From: Thermoplasmata archaeon
GTDB taxonomy: Archaea > Thermoplasmatota > Thermoplasmata > UBA10834
Assembly: GCA_029864565.1 (NCBI GenBank)
Contig: JAOTTD010000002.1
Span: 75,885 to 127,985 of the forward strand
Reading direction: 5' to 3'
Length of the DNA: 52,101 nt
Shown piece after piece: positions 23,988 to 31,768 of the stretch (position 1 is its first letter; each line of letters starts with the position of its first letter). Under the pieces are notes generated by a model. That model was not told the DNA's origin. It made no database searches and was given only the letters and a program-made list of their open reading frames with translations. The position numbers and the translations under genes were made by a program.

Positions 23988-24998
23988 GTGACCAGTGAGG
24001 TTGTGGAAGAGCCCCCGCGGCGCAAGCGACGAAGCCCTGCTGTTCAGTTTCTCAGAGATGCGGGCATCGCGCTCGCATTCGTAGTCTCGATTCTTCTCGT
24101 GATGTATGCGTACACCGGACTTTGGCCCCCTCTTGTAGTCATCGAATCCGAGAGCATGATGCACAGCGAGGAGAACGTGAGCTATATCGGAGTCATAGAC
24201 ACGGGAGACATGGTCCTCATCAAGGACATAGACGCGGCGGAAGACGTCGAGACCTATGTAGAAGGGTTCGTCACGGGCCATCGGACCTACGGAGATTACG
24301 GCGACGTGGTCGTCTACAACAAGATGGGCGACTCCACGGACACGCCGATTATACACAGAGCGGTCGTCTACTTGGAGGCCAACCCGGGAGGGGACAGTTA
24401 CAGATGCGAGGGGCTGCGAGACCTGCCCGATGAGAAGTGGTCCGCATCAGATCCGTTGGACTCTTGGGATCGGCTAACCAGCAGGATATCGATCTTCCAC
24501 TACGGTTTCAGAGACGCAACGGTGTCGATCGACATCGCCTACATCCTTGGCGAGTTCGACAGGGTCGGCACGCCGCGAAGCGGTTTTATCACTCGAGGAG
24601 ACCATAACACATGGATAGACCAGAGGTCCCGCGAGTCCTACTCCCCCGTTGACCCGGACTGGATTGTCGGCAAGGCGAGAGGAGAGATACCGTGGTTCGG
24701 CCTGCTGAAGCTCTGGCTATCGGACACTCTCAAGAGCGAGGCCCCGGAGAATAGCGTCAGGAACCTCTGGATATCCATGATAGTGATAGTCGTCGTGCCA
24801 ATCGTCATCGACGTGGTTTTGACATACCGCGTCCGAAAGAGGATATCGATGCGACGCGAAACGGCGAGATTGGAGTACGAGAGGGAGCGGTTGAAGGACT
24901 CGTCGGCACAGGCCGGACCGGATACTACGCCATCGGAGCCCCCACCATCTTCGGGAGAGGACGCTCCGACCCCGGAATCGCCGGAGGACATCACATGA
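23988..24998 (+). CDS. archaeal signal peptidase I
   Basis: A 336-aa type I signal peptidase of the ER/archaeal S26B type, which cleaves signal peptides at the outer face of the membrane. Residues 25-45 form an N-terminal TM helix. The catalytic Ser is in VIESESMMH (S56), His in IIHRAV (H123, replacing bacterial Lys) and Asp in ITRGDHNTW (D205). A second TM helix lies at ~262-283. The cytoplasmic tail is basic and then Pro/Ser/Glu-rich. This is longer than typical archaeal versions because of the C-terminal helix and tail. GTG start. Its last 8 bases overlap the convergent orc1 gene. Confidence 0.92.
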   Translation: MTSEVVEEPPRRKRRSPAVQFLRDAGIALAFVVSILLVMYAYTGLWPPLVVIESESMMHSEENVSYIGVIDTGDMVLIKDIDAAEDVETYVEGFVTGHRTYGDYGDVVVYNKMGDSTDTPIIHRAVVYLEANPGGDSYRCEGLRDLPDEKWSASDPLDSWDRLTSRISIFHYGFRDATVSIDIAYILGEFDRVGTPRSGFITRGDHNTWIDQRSRESYSPVDPDWIVGKARGEIPWFGLLKLWLSDTLKSEAPENSVRNLWISMIVIVVVPIVIDVVLTYRVRKRISMRRETARLEYERERLKDSSAQAGPDTTPSEPPPSSGEDAPTPESPEDIT

Positions 24999-26226
24999 GC
25001 GTAGTCTGATAGCGCAGCCTGTAGTTCTTGAGCTGACCGATTGTCTCGTCGTCTTGGAGAGTCGTTTTCGCCTCTTCGTTTGGGACGCTGAGCTCGATCT
25101 CTTTCGTTCTGCCGCCACGGCCGAACGACTTGACACGGGCGTGAATGAGGCCGAGCATGTCGAGCTCGGATATGAGGTCTGTGACTCTGCGCTGGGTGAG
25201 AATCGCCACCGAGGTGCACTGACATAGTTCCTTGTAGGTCTCGTACAAGTCGCCAGTCGTCAGCTTTGCGTTGCCGCCCTCCTCGTTCAACACGACCCCC
25301 ATGAGTACGAGTTTTGACTGCAGCGGGAGGGTTCTCACGGCCTCCGTGACGCAGTCCAGCTCTATCTTGTTCTTCGCCCTGCCCACGTCGCCCTCGGCGA
25401 CGGCGGGAAGGCCATGCCGTTCCGCGATCTCCGCAGCGACGCGTAACAGGTCGAGGGCGCGTCTCGCATCACCGTGCTCCTGCGCGGCGAGTGCCGCGCA
25501 CAACGGTATCACGGATGCCTCGAGAACATTCTCGTCGAAGGCGATCTTGGCCCGCTGACTGAGTATGTCCCTGAGCTGCTCGGCGTTGTAGGGTGGGAAC
25601 ACCATCTTCTCCTCGCTCAAGGAGCTTCGGACCCGCGGATCCAGGAATTCTGTGAACTTGAGGTCGTTCGATATGCCTATCACGCTCACCTTCGCGTTTT
25701 TCAAGTCTTCGTTGATCCTGCACAGGTGATACAGCACATCGTCACCGCTCTTGGAAACGAGCTTGTCGATCTCGTCGAGGACGATTATTATCACCCGTCT
25801 TGTCTCATCGATCTTCTCGCGAAGGATGTGGTAGACACGTTCGGTACTCCATCCAGTAAAAGGAATTCGGCTCTCGAAATCGTGAATGAATAGATTGCCA
25901 AGGTTCTGCAAGACTCCGTACTGTGTGTCTACGATCTCACAATTCATGTAGACGAAGTGCACATTCCCGGCCCCGGAGGTCGCGCGCTCGAGCTCCTTCC
26001 CGACGTACTTGATCGTGGCGGTCTTGCCAGTACCTGTCTTGCCGAATAGAAGTATGTTGGAGGGCCTCTGCCCTTCCAGAGCCGTCACGAGGACGGACGC
26101 GAGTTGGTCGATCTGCTCCTCTCTGTGAGGGAGTACGTCCGGAATGTAGGATGGCCTCAGAACGTCCCTGTCGCCTTTGAACAGCGATTTCGGCCGTATG
26201 AACTGTTGAAATATCGTGTCTTGCAT
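24991..26226 (-). CDS. orc1: Orc1/Cdc6 replication initiator
   Basis: A ~411-aa AAA+ initiator that binds origin recognition boxes and recruits MCM. It has the Walker A LFGKTGTGKTATIKYV, Walker B VIIIVLDEIDKL, sensor 1 ISNDL, an arginine-finger region DPRVRSSL, an EHGDARRALDLLR sensor 2 motif and a C-terminal winged helix (TQRRVTDLISELDMLGLI). I chose ATG at 26224-26226 (MQDTIFQQF) with GGGGA six bases upstream. The open frame extends to a TTG at 26331, but that part has no Orc1 character. It lies beside a candidate origin. Confidence 0.95.
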   Translation of the reverse strand: MQDTIFQQFIRPKSLFKGDRDVLRPSYIPDVLPHREEQIDQLASVLVTALEGQRPSNILLFGKTGTGKTATIKYVGKELERATSGAGNVHFVYMNCEIVDTQYGVLQNLGNLFIHDFESRIPFTGWSTERVYHILREKIDETRRVIIIVLDEIDKLVSKSGDDVLYHLCRINEDLKNAKVSVIGISNDLKFTEFLDPRVRSSLSEEKMVFPPYNAEQLRDILSQRAKIAFDENVLEASVIPLCAALAAQEHGDARRALDLLRVAAEIAERHGLPAVAEGDVGRAKNKIELDCVTEAVRTLPLQSKLVLMGVVLNEEGGNAKLTTGDLYETYKELCQCTSVAILTQRRVTDLISELDMLGLIHARVKSFGRGGRTKEIELSVPNEEAKTTLQDDETIGQLKNYRLRYQTTLM

Positions 26227-26344
26227 CGTGGTTCCCCGCATACGAAGAAAAGCTCTTCCCCTCCCCCTGAGCTTCATATGGAGCCGCGCTCGCGCAGTCC
26301 ATATGAAACTAAGGGATTTGGGGAATGCCAAGGAGGCTACTTAA

Positions 26345-26361
26345 GGATTAATATTATCCTC
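26345..26361. promoter_or_regulatory. A/T-rich near-palindrome: orc1 promoter or unwinding element
   Basis: AGGATTAATATTATCCT pairs with itself except at the central flanks. On the minus strand it can serve as a TATA region for orc1 with a leader of ~100 nt, or as part of a DNA unwinding element. Confidence 0.4.
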
Positions 26362-26471
26362 AGATTTCATTTTTTCCGCAGCCTCGAAATTTTGGGGATT
26401 CGGGGGAGCCAGCATTGCATGCGAATGGGCGGTTACGAATAAAAGACCGTCGACGTCGTTATACGCACATC

Positions 26472-26501
26472 AGAAGAGGGCCCCCTTCATTTCCGATGGA
26501 A
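26472..26501 (-). other. ORB-like element 1
   Basis: On the minus strand it reads TTCCATCGGAAATGAAGGGG, then GCCCTCTTCT. It matches 27 of 30 bases of the element at 27921-27950, in opposite orientation, and fits the archaeal ORB pattern (dyad TTCCA..GGAAA plus G-string). Confidence 0.75.
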
Positions 26502-26571
26502 TCGCGGATTCTGCAAGGGGTATGATTGTCTGGTGCTCAAGGTCCAAAGGAAGTCGTGGTTCATCGGGCCT

Positions 26572-26584
26572 GTTTCCCATGGAA
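26572..26584 (-). other. mini-ORB-like dyad
   Basis: The minus strand reads TTCCATGGGAAAC, sharing TTCCANNGGAAA with the two 30-bp elements but lacking the G-rich arm (CAGGCCC follows). A weaker TCCAAAGGAAG lies at 26543-26553. Confidence 0.5.
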
Positions 26585-26634
26585 CTTGCTGAAAGGCTGA
26601 TTAAGTCATTAGTGTTTACCTGGTAATTGTCGCC

Positions 26635-27918
26635 ATGAGAAAGGCTATTTTGATTTCAATCAACGAAGACCTCGATGAGATGCGATCTCTCCTGCAGACA
26701 TTGGAAGTGGTGGTGAGTCGAGAGGTAGTTCAGAGGCGGGACTCTCCCCACAGGAATACGTATTTGGGACCAGGGAAGATCGAAGAGGTTGCCAACGACG
26801 TCAAGAATGAAGATATTGACAGTATTGTAGTGAATGGCATTCTAAGACCGTCTCAACACCATGCTCTGGAGATGTTGTTCAAGAAGGAATGCATCGACCG
26901 AGTGGGGGTAATCCTTAGAATCTTCGCTGAACATGCACACACAGAAGAGGCAAAGAGCCAGGTCGCCCTTGCGACCCTCAGATATGAACTCCCGTTCTTG
27001 AGAGAGTGGATTCACAAGGCCAAAAGCGGCGAAAGGCCGGGATTCCTCAGCGGTGGCGCATACGCGACTGAAGTGTACTATGAACATGCGAGAAGCCATA
27101 TCCGTAGAATTGAAGAGGGGCTCAATACACACTCACGTCAGAGAGAGATCAGACGTACTAGACGTAGAGATAGAGGATACTATCTAGTCTCCTTAACAGG
27201 TTACACAAATGCTGGGAAATCGGCCATTCTGAATGCACTGTGTGATGCGCAAGTTGAAGTTGATGGAAGGCTCTTCTCAACGCTATCGACTACGACCAGA
27301 AGGATGATGCGGTCCTCTGGGAATGTACTGCTCACAGACACCGTTGGTTTCATTAAAGATCTCCCACCGGACCTTGTGAACGCTTTCAGTTCGACTCTAG
27401 AGGAAATATTCCTCTCAGATCTAATACTGATAGTCGTGGACGTCGGAGAACCATTGGTAACCATTCAGGAAAAGGTAGCGACATGCGACAAGATCCTGCT
27501 TCCTCGCATCAAGAGCCAGAAAGTCGTTGTCGTTGCGAACAAAGTGGACCTTCTATCGATGACTAATATGGCAGAGGCGAAAGACGAGATAGCGGCCCTA
27601 GTAAGGCCCTATGAAATCGTTTTCGTTTCCACAATAACCGGCGAAGGCCTCGATACTCTCACAACGATTGTTGAGGAATCCGAAGGAAAGAAATGTCGAA
27701 TGGAAGCGCGTCTTCCATTGACTAACGATGCGTTCTCATTAATATCAACGCTTCACGACTTTGTTGATGTCGAGCAGACGACATCTTCTGATTCCACACA
27801 TCTTGTACTGACGTTCTCGGATAGACTCCTGGATAGAATCCAAGTCGAAATCCGCGCGGTAGGGGGCAGAATCTCCTCAGTTCGCCATGTAGATCAGAAC
27901 GACGCAGAGCACGAATAG
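26635..27918 (+). CDS. hflX: HflX-type GTPase
   Basis: A 427-aa ribosome-associated GTPase; bacterial relatives split stalled or hibernating ribosomes. The N-terminal domain has YLGPGKIEEV and a helical linker. The G domain shows G1 GYTNAGKS (~189), a G2 Thr in TLSTTTRR, G3 DTVGFI, G4 NKVD and G5 VSTITGEGLD. The usual GPGETQLE-type linker motif is altered to SGGAYATEVYYEHARSHIRR. Codon use is visibly more A/T-rich than in its neighbours. A GATTAAG box ~30 bp upstream suggests a leaderless start at this ATG. The gene is bracketed by inverted ORB-like elements. Confidence 0.92.
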   Translation: MRKAILISINEDLDEMRSLLQTLEVVVSREVVQRRDSPHRNTYLGPGKIEEVANDVKNEDIDSIVVNGILRPSQHHALEMLFKKECIDRVGVILRIFAEHAHTEEAKSQVALATLRYELPFLREWIHKAKSGERPGFLSGGAYATEVYYEHARSHIRRIEEGLNTHSRQREIRRTRRRDRGYYLVSLTGYTNAGKSAILNALCDAQVEVDGRLFSTLSTTTRRMMRSSGNVLLTDTVGFIKDLPPDLVNAFSSTLEEIFLSDLILIVVDVGEPLVTIQEKVATCDKILLPRIKSQKVVVVANKVDLLSMTNMAEAKDEIAALVRPYEIVFVSTITGEGLDTLTTIVEESEGKKCRMEARLPLTNDAFSLISTLHDFVDVEQTTSSDSTHLVLTFSDRLLDRIQVEIRAVGGRISSVRHVDQNDAEHE

Positions 27919-27920
27919 TG

Positions 27921-27950
27921 TTCCACAGGAAACGAAGGGGGCCCTCTTCT
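27921..27950 (+). other. ORB-like element 2
   Basis: Reads TTCCACAGGAAACGAAGGGG, then GCCCTCTTCT, close to the archaeal ORB consensus. It sits two bases after the hflX stop codon, pointing opposite to element 1 at 26472-26501, in the 41-bp gap before the convergent membrane protein gene. Confidence 0.75.
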
Positions 27951-27959
27951 CGGACCGCG

Positions 27960-28346
27960 TCATTTGATGTTGAACTTGCGCTTCTTTTCTATAACTCTTG
28001 TCTCGAATCGTTGGGGCAACGACCATGCGAGATACTCGATCTCATCTAGGTTCCTTACAAATTTCGCCTTGCTGGGGGTCGCCATCAACCTTTCCAGCGA
28101 CCGAGACTTCTTGATGTAATCATACAACCACCATATCGAACCCAGCAACACGAGGGGCCCAATCAGCAAAAGCCAGTACGCCCACTCGCCGAACGGGGCG
28201 GAGAGGTCCTCGAGTGCTGCCAGATATCCCGGCAGACCATCGGGATAGAAAACCCCCACGATTCCGACTATGGTCAGGAAGATGGAAAGCGTGCAGAGTA
28301 AACCACACAGCTCGAGCCGGTATTCCGTGAGCGGGCTCTTCGTCAT
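27960..28346 (-). CDS. two-TM membrane protein
   Basis: A 128-aa protein. TM1 is ~12-33 (LCGLLCTLSIFLTIVGIVGV) and TM2 ~55-78 (WAYWLLLIGPLVLLGSIWWL), followed by a conserved-looking cytoplasmic tail with SLERLMATPSKAKFVRNLDE and a very basic end (VIEKKRKFNIK). It resembles small Thermoplasmata membrane proteins of unknown function (DUF3198-like; recalled, not checked). It is convergent with hflX. Confidence 0.75.
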   Translation of the reverse strand: MTKSPLTEYRLELCGLLCTLSIFLTIVGIVGVFYPDGLPGYLAALEDLSAPFGEWAYWLLLIGPLVLLGSIWWLYDYIKKSRSLERLMATPSKAKFVRNLDEIEYLAWSLPQRFETRVIEKKRKFNIK

Positions 28347-28462
28347 GATCTCACCGATGGTACCCGTAATTCTCGTCTCCTCTTAATCATTTCTCAATCG
28401 CTGCTCTGGCTACCTGTAGCAGCGCATTATTTCTCCGTCGGGCTCGTCCCGATGCGGCAACC

Positions 28463-29110
28463 ATGAGACCCAACACCAGAGTAATCGCCGCAGCATTCGC
28501 AGTGTCTCTGGCCACCCTGTTGTGGGGCGCGTCTTGCGCTAGTCCTCCCCTGCTTCGCGTCTCGGAGGTAGCCAACGCCGGCGATGGCACAGCCGTACGA
28601 GTCTACGGCGTGGTGGCAGACATCCGTCTGTACGACTCAGGATATACTTCGGTTCTGCTCGCAGATCACGTCACGGGCGTGACGGTCCAGGTAATCCTCC
28701 CGCCTTCACGGCCAGAGGCCGTTCTCGGTGAGATCTCCATCGGCGACCTGGTGCTCACCAAAGGAACGACCTCCCTGGAGCCGGCGGGGGCGGCCGTGTT
28801 CGCCGACAGAAGCGCCGTTGAGGTTCTCTCAAGGGCAGCATTCACCATGAGCGTCGAGTTCCTGAGCGCGCACTGGCGGCTATTCGAATTCGACAGGTTC
28901 AATATATCAGGGAGAATCTCCACCGAAGGAGACGAGGGGTTCCATTGGCTGGTGGATCCCGTGAGCGGGCACCGCATACGCGTAACGCCCTGCGAGGGGT
29001 GGCTCAGCCCATACGCTAACGCAAGAGTCCTCATCGATTGCACACTGATTGTCGACCTCAGGACGATGACTATCTACCTGAAGGCATGGGCCGTCGCACC
29101 CTTCGAATGA
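28463..29110 (+). CDS. exported OB-fold protein
   Basis: A 215-aa protein. Residues 5-25 form a signal-like helix (VIAAAFAVSLATLLWGASCA). Two OB-fold-like halves follow: LRVSEVANAGDGTAVRVYGV with VLLADHVTGVTVQVILP, and FNISGRISTEGDEGFHWLVD with YANARVLIDCTLIVDL. OB folds bind nucleic acid or ligands; here the signal peptide puts it outside the membrane. A CATTATTTC box lies ~26 bp upstream. It may be transcribed with the following tiaS gene (37 bp gap). Confidence 0.72.
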   Translation: MRPNTRVIAAAFAVSLATLLWGASCASPPLLRVSEVANAGDGTAVRVYGVVADIRLYDSGYTSVLLADHVTGVTVQVILPPSRPEAVLGEISIGDLVLTKGTTSLEPAGAAVFADRSAVEVLSRAAFTMSVEFLSAHWRLFEFDRFNISGRISTEGDEGFHWLVDPVSGHRIRVTPCEGWLSPYANARVLIDCTLIVDLRTMTIYLKAWAVAPFE

Positions 29111-29147
29111 TAGCAACGCTTTTTTGGGGCACATCCGATGCTCTTTC

Positions 29148-30476
29148 GTGGCAGCAACCCTCCTAGCGTTCGACGATACCGACTCCCCAGACGGAATGTG
29201 CACCACCTTCCTCGCTACCCTGATATTGAAGGAGCTGGAAGATTACGACCTGATAGGCCTGCCCAGATTGGTGCGCCTCAACCCAAACATACCGTGGAAA
29301 ACCCGCGGGAACGCAGCGATATGTCTCCCTCTTGGGGAGGGGCGCGGAGATGCGACGGTCTGTGGCGAGATAGATGGCTCTCCTGTGCGGTCGTTCGAAC
29401 GCGGTACGCCCGTGTTATCCAGCGTCATGTTGGACGCTGCCGCGAAAGTCCTGGAACGCGTCGCTGAGTTCGAGTGCGAAAAGACCAACCCGGGAATCGT
29501 CTGCACGAACCGCAGGCCTCCACCCAGGATGTACTGGCAGACGGTACGGAGCGTGGTCGAGCTGGCCGATGTAGAGGCGTGCCTCGCTGAATGTGGCGCC
29601 TCGTGGAAGAAATACAAGAACGGCCGCGGGATAATCGGCGCCGCCTCTGCAGCATCCTGGCGCCCGCAGGATCGGACTTGGGAGGTCATTGCATACAGAG
29701 ACACGAGCCTGGTTGGGACACCGCGCGCGATCGACCCAAAGAGCGTGGTCGAGATGGACCGGCGCACGGCCCACACGTTCAACAACTACGATTACGAGAT
29801 GAAGCATGTGGCGATCACCCCAGCGTCGCCCTGCCCCGTCCTTTTCGGCATTAGGGGAGACTCGCCAGAGGAGTTGTTGGAGGCAAGGCAGATGATTCGA
29901 GGCGAAGCACCTTCGTCATGGCTGCTGTTTCTGACCAACCAGGGCACGGACGACCATATCCTCTCGAGGCGTATCCACGAGCTCGCTCCGGGCATGTCAG
30001 TGCGCATATCGGCAAGGGTGGTCCGCCAAGCCTCTACGATTGAAGGCGGCCATGTCATAATCAGAATCTCCGATGGTGACGAAGTCGACGCAGCATTCTA
30101 CGAGCCTTCCGGCTCGCTTAGAGGCGTCGCCAGGAAGCTGGTCGCCGGTGACCATGTAATCGTTTTTGGCTCCGTTCGCGAGGAACCGCGCACCATCAAT
30201 GTGGAGAAGTTGCAGATAGTCGGTCTCCAGGAGATGCGAGTTAAGCGCAGCAATCCCGTGTGCCCAAGCTGCTCCAAGAGGATGGGGTCGATGGGGGCCG
30301 GGCAGGGGTATCGCTGCAAGGTCTGCGGCGAACGCATGCCGGCAAGTGCGGCCGAAGCGGTCACAGTCCCTCGGGGAGTCACAACTGGCTGGTATGAGCC
30401 TCCGGTCGCATCCAGGAGACATCTCTATAAGCCGATACGGCGGATGACGAGGGAGAACATCAACAACTTATTATAG
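29148..30476 (+). CDS. tiaS: tRNA(Ile2) 2-agmatinylcytidine synthetase TiaS
   Basis: A 442-aa enzyme that attaches agmatine to C34 of tRNA-Ile(CAU) with ATP, so the tRNA reads AUA. Archaea-specific. Signature parts seen: LLAFDDTDSPDGMCTTFLA at the start, LVRLNPNIPWKTRGNAA, an OB-fold near 300-360 and a C-terminal zinc ribbon (CPSCSKRM, then CKVCGERM). I prefer GTG at 29148 (VAATLLAFDD). The open frame reaches a TTG at 29124. Confidence 0.95.
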   Translation: MAATLLAFDDTDSPDGMCTTFLATLILKELEDYDLIGLPRLVRLNPNIPWKTRGNAAICLPLGEGRGDATVCGEIDGSPVRSFERGTPVLSSVMLDAAAKVLERVAEFECEKTNPGIVCTNRRPPPRMYWQTVRSVVELADVEACLAECGASWKKYKNGRGIIGAASAASWRPQDRTWEVIAYRDTSLVGTPRAIDPKSVVEMDRRTAHTFNNYDYEMKHVAITPASPCPVLFGIRGDSPEELLEARQMIRGEAPSSWLLFLTNQGTDDHILSRRIHELAPGMSVRISARVVRQASTIEGGHVIIRISDGDEVDAAFYEPSGSLRGVARKLVAGDHVIVFGSVREEPRTINVEKLQIVGLQEMRVKRSNPVCPSCSKRMGSMGAGQGYRCKVCGERMPASAAEAVTVPRGVTTGWYEPPVASRRHLYKPIRRMTRENINNLL

Positions 30477-30517
30477 AGCGCGAAATCATCCTTTCTCGAG
30501 CGTGCGAGGCGACCGCA

Positions 30518-31693
30518 ATGAATCAACCAGTCATTCTCAGTGCTGCAAGAACACCTATAGGAAGATTCGGAGGGGGTTTCAAGGGCATCAGCGCCACTAA
30601 ACTCGGCGCCGTGGCCGTCCGTGAGGCCGTCAAGAGGGCAGGCGTGGAGCCTACAGCGGTCGAGGAATGCATCATGGGCAACGTGATCTCCGCAGGCCTT
30701 GGCCAGAACCCCGCCCGGCAGGCCGCCCTGTACGGAGACCTCCCTCCAGAGGTTTCAGCGCTAACAATCAATGAGGTCTGCGGCTCAGGCCTCAAAGCGG
30801 TCATGCTAGCGTCGGACTCGATACTCGCCGGGAAAGGACGAGTGTTCGTCGCGGGCGGCATGGAGAACATGACCAACGCCCCATATCTTCTGGACAAGGC
30901 GCGGTTCGGCTACAAACTGTTCGATTCCAAGCTCGTTGACGCGATGGTGCGCGACGGCCTTTGGGACGTCTTCAATGACTTCCACATGGGTAATACCGGA
31001 GAGATCGTGGCCGAGAGGCATGGCGTGACCCGGCAAGCCGCGGATGAGTTTTCGCTGTGGAGCCATCAGAAAGCCATCAACGCAATCAAGACGGGAGCGT
31101 TCCGTGAGGAGGTCGTCCCTGTCGAGGTGAAGTCGAAGAAGGGCCCTGCGGAAGTTGCGGAGGACGAAGGCCCACGCGAGGATACGACCATAGAGATGCT
31201 GGGCAGGCTCAAGCCGGTTTTCAGAGACGACGGCATCCTCACGGCAGGGAACTCGTCAAGCATCAACGACGGCGCTGCGGCGGTCGTCGTGGTTGACCAG
31301 GAGTTCGCCGAGAGCGCCAGCGCGAAACCCCTGGCAAGGGTCATCGACTATACCAGCGCCGGCATGAAACCCGAGCTGATCATGGAGGCCCCCATCCCAG
31401 CAGTGCAGAAACTGCTGGAGAGGAACAACCTGAAGATTTCCGACATCGACCTCTTCGAGCACAACGAAGCATTCTCTAGTGCGTCTATCGCGGTTATGAA
31501 GGCGCTCGGGGTGCCCGAGGACAGATTCAACGTAAATGGCGGAGCCATTGCCATTGGCCACCCGATTGGGTGCAGTGGTGCGCGTGTGCTCACCACCCTT
31601 GTCTACGCAATGCGCAAGCGCGGCTGCACGCGTGGGGTTGCGACGCTCTGCCTAGGCGGGGGGAATGCGGTCGCTATGCTGGTCGAGAGCTGA
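30518..31693 (+). CDS. acetyl-CoA C-acetyltransferase (thiolase)
   Basis: A 391-aa bacterial-type thiolase: condenses two acetyl-CoA to acetoacetyl-CoA, or the reverse. Nucleophile Cys is in INEVCGSGLKAV (~88). HNEAF, GGAIAIGHPIGCSGAR and the second Cys in LCLGGGNAVA complete the site. Many archaea link thiolase to HMG-CoA synthase and a DUF35 protein; neither is adjacent here, so its pathway (mevalonate supply or fatty acid breakdown) is open. TTATTATAG lies ~45 bp upstream. Confidence 0.93.
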   Translation: MNQPVILSAARTPIGRFGGGFKGISATKLGAVAVREAVKRAGVEPTAVEECIMGNVISAGLGQNPARQAALYGDLPPEVSALTINEVCGSGLKAVMLASDSILAGKGRVFVAGGMENMTNAPYLLDKARFGYKLFDSKLVDAMVRDGLWDVFNDFHMGNTGEIVAERHGVTRQAADEFSLWSHQKAINAIKTGAFREEVVPVEVKSKKGPAEVAEDEGPREDTTIEMLGRLKPVFRDDGILTAGNSSSINDGAAAVVVVDQEFAESASAKPLARVIDYTSAGMKPELIMEAPIPAVQKLLERNNLKISDIDLFEHNEAFSSASIAVMKALGVPEDRFNVNGGAIAIGHPIGCSGARVLTTLVYAMRKRGCTRGVATLCLGGGNAVAMLVES

Positions 31694-31768
31694 CTCTTCG
31701 ACCATCCGAAAATCAGATAACGGGGTTGCTGTTATCCCCTGACGGACCAGCGTAGGAGAGTGCTGTCG

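Larger units (their letters stand above)
26332..26634. other. candidate replication origin (oriC) beside orc1
   Basis: This non-coding stretch between divergent orc1 and hflX carries at least two, perhaps three, ORB-like sites (26472-26501, 26572-26584, weaker 26543-26555). It also has an A/T-rich near-palindrome (AGGATTAATATTATCCT, 26345-26361) that could unwind, T- and G-rich tracts (26369-26406), and a GAATC/GATTC inverted repeat near 26500. The site motif is TTCCANNGGAAAY followed by a G-rich arm, as in known archaeal ORBs. Position beside orc1 is the usual arrangement. Confidence 0.7.

Noticed and set aside
26651-26665. 15-base match (TGATTTCAATCAACG) between the start of hflX and repeat D at 8338-8352
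   Set aside because: It is in frame and encodes normal residues (LISIN) at the HflX start; flanks do not match, so shared ancestry with the repeat is not supported.
26472-27950. The 30-bp inverted elements as terminal repeats of a transposon carrying hflX
   Set aside because: No transposase gene and no target-site duplication was seen, a further copy of the dyad lies inside the interval, and the sequence fits the ORB consensus next to orc1. Not fully excluded.
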